Assembly (NCBI GenBank): GCA_016194285.1
Contig: JACQBZ010000097.1
Location: 1 to 46,040, forward strand
Length of the DNA: 46,040 bases
Direction of reading: 5' to 3'
DNA from: Nitrospirota bacterium
Lineage (GTDB): Bacteria > Nitrospirota > Nitrospiria > JACQBZ01
The first letter of the stretch is position 1. Each line of letters begins with the position of its first letter. Shown here in pieces: positions 1 through 9,234 of this stretch. Below the pieces are notes generated by a model, which saw only the letters and a program-made list of their open reading frames with translations, did not search any database and was not told the DNA's origin. The position numbers and the translations under genes are program-made.

Positions 1-1354
1 CCGGCCCGAACATCTCGACAAAATTTCTGACGGTGGATGAACTGGTAAATGTTATAACAGAAATCTGACGGCCTTGCAAAAGATTTTTGACCCATTCCAG
101 GTCCCGGGTCGGGCGGACGGTGCGGTAGGCCGTCACCACTTCCACGAGGGCTCCCATCCGGGTCAAGGCTTCCGGCAAGACATCGCGGGCCACTGCGGCC
201 CTCGGAATCAGGATCCGTTGGCCCTTTAGGCTCTGTCGGCCCATCTGCTCAATCAAGGCCTCGGCGACATATTCGTCCGGCATTAAGTCGACGCGTACTC
301 CCATGCGCTCGATCTCCTGGGCGGTTCGGAGGCCGATGGCGCAGAGTTTGATTCCCTTCAACGCGCGGATGTCCTTCCCACCGGTCTTGAGTCGTTCCAG
401 AAAGTACAGGACTCCATTGACGCTGGTAAAAATCAGCCAATGGTACTCTTCGATCTTACGGATCGCGCCGTCCAAGGCCTCCCATGAATCCGGTGGAACC
501 ACATCGATGGTGGGAAATTCGACGGGATCGGCCCCGTAGAGTTTGAGGAGATCGGTAAACTCGGTTGCCTGATCCCGTGCCCGCGTCACCAAAATGCGCT
601 TTCCGAATAACGGTCGGCCTTCGAACCAATTGAGTTGTTCCCGCAATTTCACCACCTCCCCCACGATGATCAGCCCCGGCGGTTTGAGCGCCTCGGCCCG
701 AACCTTCCCGACGATGTTTTCCAGCGTTCCGACCACCGTTCGCTGTTCCGGCTTTGTCCCCCAGCGAATGACCGCCACCGGTGTCTGAGGCGTGCGGCCG
801 TGTTGGATCAGTTGCCGTATGATCTCCGGCAGGTTGCTCAGGCCCATAAAAAAAACCAGCGTTCCCCGATCGGGAAGTTGATCCCACGGCACATGGCCGT
901 CCCGCTTGTCCGGATCTTCATGCCCGGTGACAAACGTGACGATTGAGGCGACGTCCCGATGGGTCAAGGGAATTCCGGCATAGGCCGGTACCCCGACGGC
1001 CGCCGTTACCCCGGGGACGATTTCAAACGGAATCCCCGCGGCGGCTGCGGCAGAGGCCTCTTCGCCGCCTCGGCCGAAGATGAAGGGATCGCCGCCCTTG
1101 AGCCTCACCACGATCTTTCCCCGACGGGCTTTCTCGATCAATAGGTGGTTGATTTGCTCCTGATCGAGATGGGTCTCTCCGCCCTTTTTGCCGACGAAAA
1201 TCCGTTCGGCCTGGGGTCGGGCGTATCGAAGAAATTCCTCGTTGGCCAGGTAATCGTAGACGATGACGTCCGCCAGTTCGATGCAGGCCTTGCCTTTGAT
1301 CGTTAGAAGACCCGGGTCCCCGGGCCCGGCGCCGATCAGGTAGATTCTTCCCAT
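1..1354 (-). CDS. cobA-hemD: Uroporphyrinogen-III C-methyltransferase / uroporphyrinogen-III synthase fusion (3' end cut by window)
   Basis: The reverse-strand frame opens MGRIYLIGAGPGDPGLLT, the SAM-binding start of SUMT enzymes, followed by VVRLKGGDPFIFGRG and a PGVTAA segment, all typical of CobA. From about residue 245 it continues into a HemD-like half (GKRILVTRARDQA, then IFTSVNGV). The protein would make uroporphyrinogen III and methylate it to precorrin-2 for siroheme, heme d1 or corrinoids. It follows hemC by about 20 bases, so the two are cotranscribed. An in-frame ATG 18 bases upstream (1370-1372, MRPIDP) is an alternative start; I chose the one matching the family N-terminus. The reading frame is open at base 1, so the end of HemD lies outside the window. 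The fused architecture is common in Gram-positive, deltaproteobacterial and Nitrospirota genomes. Confidence 0.93.
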   Translation of the reverse strand, partial: MGRIYLIGAGPGDPGLLTIKGKACIELADVIVYDYLANEEFLRYARPQAERIFVGKKGGETHLDQEQINHLLIEKARRGKIVVRLKGGDPFIFGRGGEEASAAAAAGIPFEIVPGVTAAVGVPAYAGIPLTHRDVASIVTFVTGHEDPDKRDGHVPWDQLPDRGTLVFFMGLSNLPEIIRQLIQHGRTPQTPVAVIRWGTKPEQRTVVGTLENIVGKVRAEALKPPGLIIVGEVVKLREQLNWFEGRPLFGKRILVTRARDQATEFTDLLKLYGADPVEFPTIDVVPPDSWEALDGAIRKIEEYHWLIFTSVNGVLYFLERLKTGGKDIRALKGIKLCAIGLRTAQEIERMGVRVDLMPDEYVAEALIEQMGRQSLKGQRILIPRAAVARDVLPEALTRMGALVEVVTAYRTVRPTRDLEWVKNLLQGRQISVITFTSSSTVRNFVEMFGP

Positions 1355-1376
1355 TGGATCAATGGGTCGCATGGAT

Positions 1377-2303
1377 TCATTGGTAAATTTCCCGTAAGAT
1401 GGCATCCGCACCTTGTGCCAGAAGCCGTTCCGCAAGATCGAGGCCCAGCATTTCTGGCTGTTCGGGATCGCCGGCTATACCGTCACGAATCACCCGGTTT
1501 CCATCCACACTGGCCACCAGGCCTTCCAGAACCAAGCGCTCCTCGTCCCGAAGCTGAGCATAGGCTGCGATCGGCACTTGGCAGCCGCCCTCCAGCCGTT
1601 TTAAGAAGGCCCGCTCGGCGCGCACGCACCGGCTGGTGATCGCATGGTTGAATCGGATCAGCATCGGGTTCACGTGTTTGTCCGAGACGCGGCATTCCAG
1701 ACCCAACGCCCCTTGACCGATGGCCGGAATACAGAGCTCTGGGTCGAGATATTCGGTGATCCGATTTTCCCATCCCATGCGACGCATTCCGGCCGCTGCC
1801 AAAACGACCGCGTCCAATCCTTCTTTCTCTATTTTGTTGATGCGAGTGTCGAGATTTCCCCGTAGCGGAATGATCTCAAAATCCGGGCGCAGATGTCGGA
1901 TCTGGGACTGTCGCCGAAGGCTGCTGGTGCCGATTCGAGCCCCCCGCGGCAAATCCAGCAGGCGCTTCCCGTTTCGACTGACGACCACGTCTCGCGGATC
2001 TTCGCGATGGGTGATCGCGGCCAGATGGAGTCCTTCCGGGAGGAAGGTGGGTACGTCCTTCATGCTGTGGACGGCCAGTCCGATCTCTTCGCGGAACAGG
2101 GCTTCCTCGATCTCTTTGACGAACAGTCCTTTCCCGCCCACCTTGGCCAGGGGAACATCCGTAATCTTGTCTCCGGTCGTCTTGATTTTCTTCAGTCGAA
2201 CATCCAGATCGGGGTAGGAGGCCTCGATCTCTTCTTTAATCAGGTTGGCCTGGCAGAGTGCCAAAGCGCTTCCTCGCGTGCCGATGATGAGTTTCTGTGA
2301 CAT
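1377..2303 (-). CDS. hemC: Porphobilinogen deaminase (hydroxymethylbilane synthase)
   Basis: This 308-residue protein starts KLIIGTRGSALALCQANLI, the HemC N-terminus, and carries VHSMKDVPT, GTSSLRRQSQ and, near residue 240, the dipyrromethane-cofactor region ERAFLKRLEGGCQVP with its cysteine. It polymerises four porphobilinogens into hydroxymethylbilane in the cytoplasm. Length is normal for the family. It lies between hemA and the cobA-hemD fusion on the same strand, so tetrapyrrole synthesis from glutamyl-tRNA to uroporphyrinogen III is nearly contiguous. The TGA stop overlaps an out-of-frame ATG that is not used. Confidence 0.97.
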   Translation of the reverse strand: MSQKLIIGTRGSALALCQANLIKEEIEASYPDLDVRLKKIKTTGDKITDVPLAKVGGKGLFVKEIEEALFREEIGLAVHSMKDVPTFLPEGLHLAAITHREDPRDVVVSRNGKRLLDLPRGARIGTSSLRRQSQIRHLRPDFEIIPLRGNLDTRINKIEKEGLDAVVLAAAGMRRMGWENRITEYLDPELCIPAIGQGALGLECRVSDKHVNPMLIRFNHAITSRCVRAERAFLKRLEGGCQVPIAAYAQLRDEERLVLEGLVASVDGNRVIRDGIAGDPEQPEMLGLDLAERLLAQGADAILREIYQ

Positions 2304-2380
2304 GGTCTGAATTCACGCCTTTTTCTTGAACCTACGGCCCTTCAATCATCGTTTTAGGGCCCGGGATGCAGATCGGATCA

Positions 2381-3727
2381 TTATTTCGTTTCGGCCTCTT
2401 CGTCCGGAGCGGCCGAATCTTCTTTATCGGAGGCTGCCGGATGATGGCGACGGTGAAGGTCTTTATCCAGATTGAATAACCGGCGGACGGCTTCCACATA
2501 CAAAGCGCCGTTTTTTGAACGGGCCTCGTCTTTTAAAGCCACCAGCGGAGAGTGAAGGAGCTTGTTGATAATGGAGGCGATCAATCCATCCACCACCTCC
2601 CGTTGTTCGGGTGAAAGACGGCTCAGTTTCGAAATGAACTTATTCATCTCCACTCGGCGGATCTCCTCCGCCTTTTCTCGAAGGGCCGTGATCGTCGGAA
2701 CCACCTCCAGCGATTTAAGCCATTTGTTGAACGCTTGGAGTTCTTCGGAGACGATCCCTTCCGCCTTCAAGGCCTCTTTTTGTCGGCCTTCCAGATTGGC
2801 GTCCACGATTAACTGGAGATCGTCGATATCGTACAGAAAAACATTGTCGATTTGATTCACGTGAGGGTCGATATTTCGTGGGACCGAGATGTCGATCAGG
2901 AATATGGGACGGTTCTTGCGGCGTTGGATGGCCTTGTCGATATGTTCTTCGGAAATGACGTAATGGGATGCCCCCGTGGAGCAGATCAGGATATCGGCCT
3001 CGGCCAAATAGCGGGGGAACTCTTCCAGCCGGAGCGGGATCCCATCGAACCGTTTCGCCAACTCGATGGCGTTGTCGAAATTGCGCGTGGTGATCATGAC
3101 CTTCCGAACTCCGTTGTCCAGGAGGTGACGCACGGCCAGTTCGGCCATTTCCCCGGCGCCCACCAGCAGGGCCTCTTTTCCCTCCAGTCGACCGAAAACC
3201 TTTTTGGCCAGTTCCACGGCCGCGAAACTGATCGAGACGGCGTTTTCCGCGATCTTGGTCTCGGTCCGGACACGCTTGGCCACCGAGATGGCCTTACGAA
3301 AAACCTTGTTAAGGATCACGCCCGTGGCCTTCTGGTGCATGGCGATATCGAAGGCCTCTTTCAGCTGGCCCAGAATTTGTGGTTCACCGATCACCATAGA
3401 GTCCAGACTGGAGGCGACGCGAAAGACATGGCGGACGGCTTCGTCCGCTGAATACAGATAAAGGCTGTCGTTCCATTCCTCAGGCGATAGACCGGTATGA
3501 TAGTCTTCAAAGAACTCTTTGATGCGCTGGAAACCGGTCTGGAGTTGTTGCACCACCGCGCAAACCTCTACCCGATTGCAGGTGGACAGAATCAACCCCT
3601 CATCGATTCCATGATAGGATTTTAGCCGGATCAGGGCTTCCCGGAGCTGAGCGTCGGAAATCGAGAACTTTTCGCGGATTTCGATGGGGGTGGTTCTGTG
3701 ATTTAATCCGACAACAATGATATCCAA
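2381..3727 (-). CDS. hemA: Glutamyl-tRNA reductase
   Basis: HemA reduces glutamyl-tRNA(Glu) to glutamate-1-semialdehyde, the first committed step of C5-pathway heme synthesis. Visible motifs are VVGLNHRTTP at the N-terminus, the catalytic cysteine in STCNRVEV, the NADPH fold GAGEMAELAVRHL, and a C-terminal helical dimerisation domain. The frame stays open upstream into the end of ccsA, giving a longer reading to an ATG at 3823. I prefer a TTG start at 3725-3727, because it gives the family N-terminus (LDIIVVGLNHRT) and has GGAG six bases ahead, within the ccsA-hemA gap. The charged C-terminal tail after about residue 420 (DEEAETK end) is poorly conserved. The hemA-ccsA adjacency is known from several phyla, including Nitrospira and deltaproteobacteria. 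Confidence 0.95.
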   Translation of the reverse strand: MDIIVVGLNHRTTPIEIREKFSISDAQLREALIRLKSYHGIDEGLILSTCNRVEVCAVVQQLQTGFQRIKEFFEDYHTGLSPEEWNDSLYLYSADEAVRHVFRVASSLDSMVIGEPQILGQLKEAFDIAMHQKATGVILNKVFRKAISVAKRVRTETKIAENAVSISFAAVELAKKVFGRLEGKEALLVGAGEMAELAVRHLLDNGVRKVMITTRNFDNAIELAKRFDGIPLRLEEFPRYLAEADILICSTGASHYVISEEHIDKAIQRRKNRPIFLIDISVPRNIDPHVNQIDNVFLYDIDDLQLIVDANLEGRQKEALKAEGIVSEELQAFNKWLKSLEVVPTITALREKAEEIRRVEMNKFISKLSRLSPEQREVVDGLIASIINKLLHSPLVALKDEARSKNGALYVEAVRRLFNLDKDLHRRHHPAASDKEDSAAPDEEAETK

Positions 3728-3776
3728 CGATGACTCCGTATCCGGGGCGGCTTCCTCACCGGCACGTTCCGTTGAT

Positions 3777-4589
3777 TTAGATAAACGCGTGCTGGCCTTT
3801 CCATACCAGGTCAACGCCCACAAACGAGAAGATCACTCCGACAAAACCGATGATGGCCAGATAGGCGGCTTTCTTGGCCCGCCATCCGACGGTGATCCGT
3901 CCGTGCAGCACGATCAGGTAAAACAGCCAGATCGCCAGTGTGAAGATCTCACGCGGATCCCAGAACCATCCCGAAACATATCCGGCGCCCCATGCGCCGA
4001 TGATAATTCCCAGGGTGAGAAGGCTAAAACCCAGAATGATGGCTTTGTGATTCAAATCGTCCAGGAAATCCAGTGATGGGAGTTTATTGTAAAGATTGTT
4101 GAACTGCTTGGATTTGAGCAATCGTTCCTGAATGAGATACATGACCCCGACCAAAAAGGCGATGGCGAAGGCCACGGCGCCCAGCAGGGCCAGGGCGGTG
4201 TGGGTATAGACCCAGGCCGTGCGCATGGTCGTATCCGGAGGCCGCATTTCCGTCGGTAACATGGCACCCGACAACAGCGAGATCAATGCCAACGGCAGGA
4301 CAAAGGAGCCCAGAACGTGGATGCGGAAACGGAGTTCCACAAGCAGAAAAACCAGAACGAGGGCCCAGGCAAAAAAGGCCATCGCATCAAAAAGACGGGT
4401 CAGTGAGACGTAACCCGCCTCCAACATCCGGTTCAACAGCGTCATGGTATGGAATACAAATCCAATTCCGGTCATCACCAAGGAAAACCGGGAGAACGAT
4501 TCCTTTTTCCCGGCGAGTAAATAGATAAGGAAAATCACGGTGCCGAATAAATAGCAGGCGAGTGTAATCTTTAAAAAAAGAACATTCAT
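3777..4589 (-). CDS. ccsA: CcsA/ResC-type cytochrome c assembly protein (HemX-like)
   Basis: This is a polytopic membrane protein of about 270 residues with roughly eight hydrophobic helices. Near residue 215 it carries the tryptophan-rich heme-handling motif of the CcsA/CcmC/CcmF superfamily (GAWGAGYVSGWFWDPRE), here as W-G-x-G-x4-W-x-WDP. Conserved histidines are seen in the loops (TAWVYTHTALAL and VLHG). It probably handles heme on the periplasmic face for c-type cytochrome maturation, or acts as the HemX-like partner of HemA. It is the first gene of the heme operon. Of three tandem candidate starts I chose the ATG at 4589, which has GAGG six bases upstream. A role as regulator of HemA level (HemX) cannot be excluded from sequence. 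Confidence 0.88.
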   Translation of the reverse strand: MNVLFLKITLACYLFGTVIFLIYLLAGKKESFSRFSLVMTGIGFVFHTMTLLNRMLEAGYVSLTRLFDAMAFFAWALVLVFLLVELRFRIHVLGSFVLPLALISLLSGAMLPTEMRPPDTTMRTAWVYTHTALALLGAVAFAIAFLVGVMYLIQERLLKSKQFNNLYNKLPSLDFLDDLNHKAIILGFSLLTLGIIIGAWGAGYVSGWFWDPREIFTLAIWLFYLIVLHGRITVGWRAKKAAYLAIIGFVGVIFSFVGVDLVWKGQHAFI

Positions 4590-4611
4590 CATAGACCTCA
4601 CATTGTAAACG

Positions 4612-4641
4612 ATTATAGCTGTTTAAAAAAGTCCATGTCAA
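4612..4641 (-). promoter_or_regulatory. Sigma-70-type promoter of the ccsA-hemA-hemC-cobA operon
   Basis: On the reverse strand TTGACA (4636-4641) and TATAAT (4612-4617) are separated by 18 bases, so both hexamers match the consensus perfectly. Transcription would start near 4605, leaving only about 15 bases before the ccsA ATG but still containing its GAGG ribosome-binding site. Confidence 0.8.
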
Positions 4642-4735
4642 GGATCACAATCCACACCATGATTAAATCACAACTCTCCGATAATTCATGAAAAAGAATA
4701 AGTACTTTACAAACCGAAACCGCCGAAAAAACGTG

Positions 4736-4764
4736 TTGAAATAACCCCGCTATTATTATATATT
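4736..4764 (+). promoter_or_regulatory. Probable promoter of the first DUF151 gene
   Basis: TTGAAA (4736-4741) is followed after 17 bases by TATATT (4759-4764) in an AT-rich island between divergent operons. It is well placed for the bifunctional-nuclease gene starting about 85 bases downstream. The overlapping A/T-run means the exact -10 could shift by a base or two. Confidence 0.5.
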
Positions 4765-4847
4765 ATATTTAATTACACCGAGCCGGATCTGCAAAAAGCC
4801 GGCGTCGGCGCTACCGTTAATGGACAAGCGAATTCACGAGGCGGGCT

Positions 4848-5300
4848 GTGTTTCAGATGAAAGTCAGAGGGTTGATGTATGACCCTTTCAATAATGCCTT
4901 CATTATCATTCTACGAGATGATCAGGAAAAAGAGGTTTTGCCGATCTGGATCGGAAAGCCGGAAGCGGGTGCGATCAGTTTTGCATTGGAAGGCGTCTTT
5001 ACCCCCCGCCCCATGACGCATGACCTGATAAAGAACATATTAGAAAGCAGCAATGCCAAGGTGATCAGTGTCGTCATCACCGATCTAAAAGACAACACCT
5101 ATTTTGCGAAGATTCATGTTTTTTATGGGGATTCGGAATACACGATTGATTCGCGTCCCAGCGACGCCATCGCACTGGCCCTCCGGGTGGACGCGCCCAT
5201 TTTTGCAACCGAGGCCGTGATTCAAAAACACAGCACGGAGGAACTCGATCGCTGGTTGGACAATCTTCGTCCGGAAGATTTCGGAAAATATGACGCATAG
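4848..5300 (+). CDS. Bifunctional nuclease family protein (DUF151), copy 1
   Basis: The 150-residue protein belongs to the DUF151/BFN family. It shows VLPIWIGKPEAGAISFALEG, then TPRPMTHDL and, near residue 100, the hallmark IDSRPSDAIALALR. Family members are reported as nucleases acting on RNA and DNA in plants, but in bacteria the role is unsettled and the domain often behaves as a small binding module. A GTG start at 4848 has GAGG six bases upstream; an ATG nine bases later (MKVRGLM) would also work. A paralogue of the same length lies 0.7 kb downstream, separated by a lipoprotein gene, and the three genes run as one unit. Confidence 0.88.
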   Translation: MFQMKVRGLMYDPFNNAFIIILRDDQEKEVLPIWIGKPEAGAISFALEGVFTPRPMTHDLIKNILESSNAKVISVVITDLKDNTYFAKIHVFYGDSEYTIDSRPSDAIALALRVDAPIFATEAVIQKHSTEELDRWLDNLRPEDFGKYDA

Positions 5301-5306
5301 GTCGGG

Positions 5307-5978
5307 ATGAGAAAAACAGAGTCCGGCTCAAATGGTCTCGGATGCCTTCGCGAAGGGATGATTCATTTTAATCGCATCGGGATTGGGTCAGGCCTTATGG
5401 CCTGCTTGGTTGGGTGGTTGACACTGGGCTGCGCTACCATCGATGATCTCTCGATGGAATCCTATCGCAAAGTTGGTCTTCCGCCCAAGCTGTTTGAACA
5501 ACAGGCCCTGGGACTGCTTCCCCTCTTTGGCCGTAGCCAGGTCCGTGATTACCTCCCCACGGCGGACGCGATCTTTCTGGAGAGTTTTCAGCAGCGTCGA
5601 GTTGGCCAATCCTGGATCGATCCTCACGAAAGTCTGAAGCGCATTCGTGAGGCCGGTCTGGACGCGGTCTATCAAAATTTGGTGAAAGGATATTCAGTCC
5701 AGCAGCCTCCCCAACAAGATCCGCTCCAGCAGATCGGGAAGGCGGTGGGAACCCGATACCTGCTTCTGACCGAGCTGCAAAGGCTTGAAATGACCGAGGG
5801 GGCGACACAGGTCCAGCTGAACGGCCGTGTTTGGGATACCGAAAAAGGTGAAATCCTTTGGGAAGGCATCGGCGAAAGCCGCGGCTATGTCGTGTTGATT
5901 TTCCCGTGGGTCCCTTCCAGTTTTGAGAAGACGATGGCGATTGCGAGCGACGGTCTGATTCAGCGTCTTCCCTTTTAG
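5307..5978 (+). CDS. Uncharacterised lipoprotein with a CsgG/TolB-N-like appearance
   Basis: The protein has a positively charged N-terminus, a hydrophobic stretch (LMACLVGWLTLGC) and a lipobox ending in Cys, so it should be a lipid-anchored envelope protein. The mature part contains LLPLFGRSQVRDYLP, a segment IGKAVGTRYLLLTEL and VWDTEKGEILWEG. This set recurs in small periplasmic lipoproteins related to the CsgG / TolB N-terminal fold, but I cannot name a family with confidence. It starts 6 bases after copy 1 of DUF151 and ends just before copy 2, so the three are probably cotranscribed. The start is uncertain: ATG 5307 has AGG nearby, while ATG 5358 would leave a more typical signal peptide. 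Confidence 0.7.
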   Translation: MRKTESGSNGLGCLREGMIHFNRIGIGSGLMACLVGWLTLGCATIDDLSMESYRKVGLPPKLFEQQALGLLPLFGRSQVRDYLPTADAIFLESFQQRRVGQSWIDPHESLKRIREAGLDAVYQNLVKGYSVQQPPQQDPLQQIGKAVGTRYLLLTELQRLEMTEGATQVQLNGRVWDTEKGEILWEGIGESRGYVVLIFPWVPSSFEKTMAIASDGLIQRLPF

Positions 5979-5998
5979 CGATGAGGCATGGGATTGCG

Positions 5999-6454
5999 AT
6001 GGATATTAAATTAAGTGTGCAGAGTGTGTTGACCGATCCCAAGACCGAAACCCAGGTGGTGCTGTTGCGGGCGGATGGTAACAAAGAGGTCATGCCGATC
6101 TGGGTCGGTGTCGCGGAGGGGAGCGCGATCAAGTTCGCGCTGGAAGGAATACTTCCGACCCGTCCGATGACGCATGATCTGCTCAAGAACGTCCTGGATC
6201 ATCTCGGTCTCCGGGTCCAGAAGGTCATCATTACGGAGATTAAAAACAATACCTACTATGCGTTGGTCTATGTCGAGTCGCGCGGCAGTCTGCTCAGCAT
6301 CGATGCCCGTCCCAGTGATGCGATCGCCCTGGCGCTCCGGACGCATGTGCCGATTTATGCCGCGGATGAGGTCTTCAAGCAAAGGGGGGGCGAAAGCCTT
6401 GATTCCTGGCTTGAAAAATTGGGACCGAAAGATTCAGGAGAGCATACTGTGTAA
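5999..6454 (+). CDS. Bifunctional nuclease family protein (DUF151), copy 2
   Basis: This is a second DUF151 protein of about 151 residues. It has VMPIWVGVAEGSAIKFALEG, TRPMTHDLLKNVL and IDARPSDAIALALR in the same order and spacing as copy 1, and the two clearly arose by duplication. I chose the ATG at 5999 (MDIKLSVQSVLTDP), which has GAGG about 12 bases upstream and matches the usual family start. An in-frame ATG at 5981 would add six residues and nearly abuts the lipoprotein stop. The C-terminus (SLDSWLEKLGPKDSG) also parallels copy 1 (ELDRWLDNLRPEDFG). Function is unknown beyond family membership. Confidence 0.88.
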   Translation: MDIKLSVQSVLTDPKTETQVVLLRADGNKEVMPIWVGVAEGSAIKFALEGILPTRPMTHDLLKNVLDHLGLRVQKVIITEIKNNTYYALVYVESRGSLLSIDARPSDAIALALRTHVPIYAADEVFKQRGGESLDSWLEKLGPKDSGEHTV

Positions 6455-6705
6455 AGATCCGCTATTTTTTGCTGCCGCCCCCCTCTTTTTCCGCTTTTGA
6501 ATCCTGTCTCTGCATCATGTCAATTCAGATATGAACGCCAGGTCTGTTTTAGGTTCTTCATCCTGAATGCGTGAACAGGCGGTCCGTCTGGATCGCGTCT
6601 TCTCAATGATGATAACCGCTCACAGCTCAATCCCATCCGCGGTCACCCGTGTAAATGCATTGGCATAATCCTTGCTCGGGTATGGCCGTAAAAGGAGTCG
6701 ATCCG

Positions 6706-9234
6706 ATGCCAAGACCCTTGGTGGGAATCGTCGTTTGTTATCTAACAGGCCTGGTTCTAGGTGAGGCTTGGACCTATTATCCGTTGACCACGACCGGTTT
6801 TATAGCCGTTGCATTAGGACTGGCGTATGTTTTCCATGGTCGGCATGGGAGGTTTATTCAATTCGGGCTGGCTGTCGCACTGGTTAGTTTGGGGGCGGTT
6901 CGATTCCAAATGGCCGAGCGGATGAATCCCCCCAATGATCTGGCTCGGTTCGCGACCGGGGAATCGGTACGATTCATCGGGGTGATCGAAGAGCCTCTTC
7001 AACACGGGCCGGAGACCACTCTCCTCCTTCTCAAGGCCCGTTCGGTCACGGAAAAGGGAAGAGAATATCCGGTCCGTGGAATGTTACGGCTCACCGTTCG
7101 AGATTTTGTCCCGGAACTGCAGTATGGTGATCAGATCTCGGCCGACCTCCGGCTCCGTCCGGTTTCGGGACTCCACAATCCGGGAGGGTTCGATTATTCG
7201 GCATACCTGCAAAGGGAGGGGATTCGCGCCTTGGCCGTGGTTCACCGTCCGGAGGCGATCACACGGTTGGCGACCGGCGGGTTCGTGCCGTTGCGCCGGA
7301 TCTATGCCTGGAGAGAGCGAATTCGGAACGTATTGGACGGGTCTCTTTCACTGGCCTCGTCCGCAATTTTTCAAGCAATGCTCATCGGAGAAACCGGATC
7401 GTTGAATCCCGAGATCCGGGAGGCCTTCATGATTTCGGGTACGACCCATCTGCTTTCGATCTCGGGTTCCCATTTGGCTTTTGTGGCGCTGGTTGTTTTT
7501 CATCTGTCGGGCCGAATTTTGCGGCAAATGCCCGCCGGCTGGCTTTTGTCCGTAAGCCGACGATTGACCGTCACGCGGCTCAGCATCTTGGTCACCCTTG
7601 TTCCGGTTGTTTTCTATACGCTCCTGGCCGGTGCACAGATTGCGACGGTTCGCTCTCTCATAATGATCCTCATATATCTCACGGCCGTATGGTTCCAACG
7701 GGCCGACGATCCGTTGAATGCCCTGGCCGTGGCGGCCCTTCTCAGCGTTCTATGGGATCCTCAGGCGGTCTTCTCGATTTCTTTCCAACTTTCTTATCTC
7801 GCGGTCCTGGCGATGGTGCTGGCCGGCGGGGATGAGATCTCATTTCGGGAAACCGGAATCCGAGCGGTCCAGAAGGCGGGAGGAGAATCCTCTTGGATGG
7901 GACGGTGGTCGCAGAAGCTCCGGCTTTATTTGGGGATGACGGTCGTGGCCGAGTCTGCCACATTGCCGTTGACGGCGTTCTATTTTAACCAGATCAGCTG
8001 GGTTGGTTTCCTGTCCAATCTGATCGTCGTTCCCTTTGTCGGAATGGTGATCGTTCCGCTGGGGCTGGTTTGTTCGGTCTGGGCCATTCTATTTGACCGA
8101 ACGACATTGCCGTTGTCCGGACTAAACGAAGCGCTGGCGGACGTGCTTTATTCCATGGTTCAGTGGTTCGCCCGGATCCCGGCGTCTGAGGTGCATGTTC
8201 CTTCGCCGCCGGTCTTGGTCTTGGCCTTGGTCTACCTCGTGGGTGTCATTGCCCTTTTCTTCAGATCCAATCGCGTCTGGAAGTGGACCGCGATCGGTTT
8301 GTGCGTTCTGATCACGACAGTCTGGATTGTGAGGTTATCGGAGTCTCATTCGGATGGACGGCTCCGCGTGACCTTTCTCGATGTCGGACAGGGGGATGCC
8401 GCATGGATTGAAATGCCGGACGGAAAGACGATGCTGATCGACGGCGGCGGCACGTACGGGAATTATGATCTCGGACGATTGGCCGTTGCCCCTTATCTCT
8501 GGAACACTGGTCATTGGCGGATCGATTATCTGGTCGCGAGCCATCCTCAACTGGATCACATGGGCGGATTGGCTTATGTCGCAAGGAAATTTCAAGTGGG
8601 CGAGCTTTGGACGAACGGATTGGAAAAAGACGCGGTTTTTTATGACCGGTTTCGTAAGATTGTGTCAGCCAGGGCGATTCCGGAAAGGCGGATTACGGGC
8701 AGTGGTTTGCCGTTGCTGCAGGGCTCCGTGCGGATCGTGCCGCTGCATCCCGAAATCGCCGACCCTGCCGGACCCGACAATGATCAATCCCTTGTCATCC
8801 GGATCGAGTACGGACGGGACGTGATCCTGTTTACCGGAGACATCGAAAAAACGGCGGAGCGAGAGCTTCTGCGTTGGGGGAATCTCCTCAAAACCACGGT
8901 CCTCAAGGTTCCGCACCACGGCAGCCGCACCTCGATCGATCCGGACTTTTTGGCTCAAGTGGCCCCGGACGTGGCGGTGATATCGGTCGGTGGAAACAAT
9001 CCTTATCGACACCCGTCCATTGAGACGCTGTCCGCATACCATGCTCTGAAGACGCGGGTCTACCGTACGGATCAGGATGGGGCGATTCTACTTGAGACAG
9101 ATGGGGATCGGATAACGGTGCGAACGTATGAGGACAGCGTCCCGCATTCGGTGTCGTGGGGGGAAGGAATGGCGGCGGCTGAAGCCTCGAATCTCATGAA
9201 GATTCTCCATTCGTGCTGGTTTGGCCCGGCTTGA
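6706..9234 (+). CDS. comEC: ComEC/Rec2 family DNA-uptake channel
   Basis: This integral membrane protein of about 842 residues has the three ComEC parts in order. First comes an N-terminal soluble DUF4131 region between early helices, then the Competence domain with many helices (starting near LLSISGSHLAFVALVVF), then a C-terminal metallo-beta-lactamase domain. The last shows TFLDVGQGDAAWIE, LIDGGG, SHPQLDHMGGL, FTGDIE and LKVPHHGSRTS, so the metal-binding histidines and aspartates are kept. It would pass single-stranded DNA across the inner membrane in natural transformation. The ATG at 6706 has AAAGGAG eight bases upstream and gives the usual MPRPLVG opening; in-frame ATGs further upstream lack this. 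The following gene is a PilB-like pilus ATPase, a fitting partner because DNA uptake normally needs type IV pili. Confidence 0.93.
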   Translation: MPRPLVGIVVCYLTGLVLGEAWTYYPLTTTGFIAVALGLAYVFHGRHGRFIQFGLAVALVSLGAVRFQMAERMNPPNDLARFATGESVRFIGVIEEPLQHGPETTLLLLKARSVTEKGREYPVRGMLRLTVRDFVPELQYGDQISADLRLRPVSGLHNPGGFDYSAYLQREGIRALAVVHRPEAITRLATGGFVPLRRIYAWRERIRNVLDGSLSLASSAIFQAMLIGETGSLNPEIREAFMISGTTHLLSISGSHLAFVALVVFHLSGRILRQMPAGWLLSVSRRLTVTRLSILVTLVPVVFYTLLAGAQIATVRSLIMILIYLTAVWFQRADDPLNALAVAALLSVLWDPQAVFSISFQLSYLAVLAMVLAGGDEISFRETGIRAVQKAGGESSWMGRWSQKLRLYLGMTVVAESATLPLTAFYFNQISWVGFLSNLIVVPFVGMVIVPLGLVCSVWAILFDRTTLPLSGLNEALADVLYSMVQWFARIPASEVHVPSPPVLVLALVYLVGVIALFFRSNRVWKWTAIGLCVLITTVWIVRLSESHSDGRLRVTFLDVGQGDAAWIEMPDGKTMLIDGGGTYGNYDLGRLAVAPYLWNTGHWRIDYLVASHPQLDHMGGLAYVARKFQVGELWTNGLEKDAVFYDRFRKIVSARAIPERRITGSGLPLLQGSVRIVPLHPEIADPAGPDNDQSLVIRIEYGRDVILFTGDIEKTAERELLRWGNLLKTTVLKVPHHGSRTSIDPDFLAQVAPDVAVISVGGNNPYRHPSIETLSAYHALKTRVYRTDQDGAILLETDGDRITVRTYEDSVPHSVSWGEGMAAAEASNLMKILHSCWFGPA

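Noticed and set aside
6455-6705. The 250-base gap before comEC as a possible small gene or RNA.
   Set aside because: No open frame with a ribosome-binding site, no convincing promoter pair and no strong hairpin; nothing can be supported.
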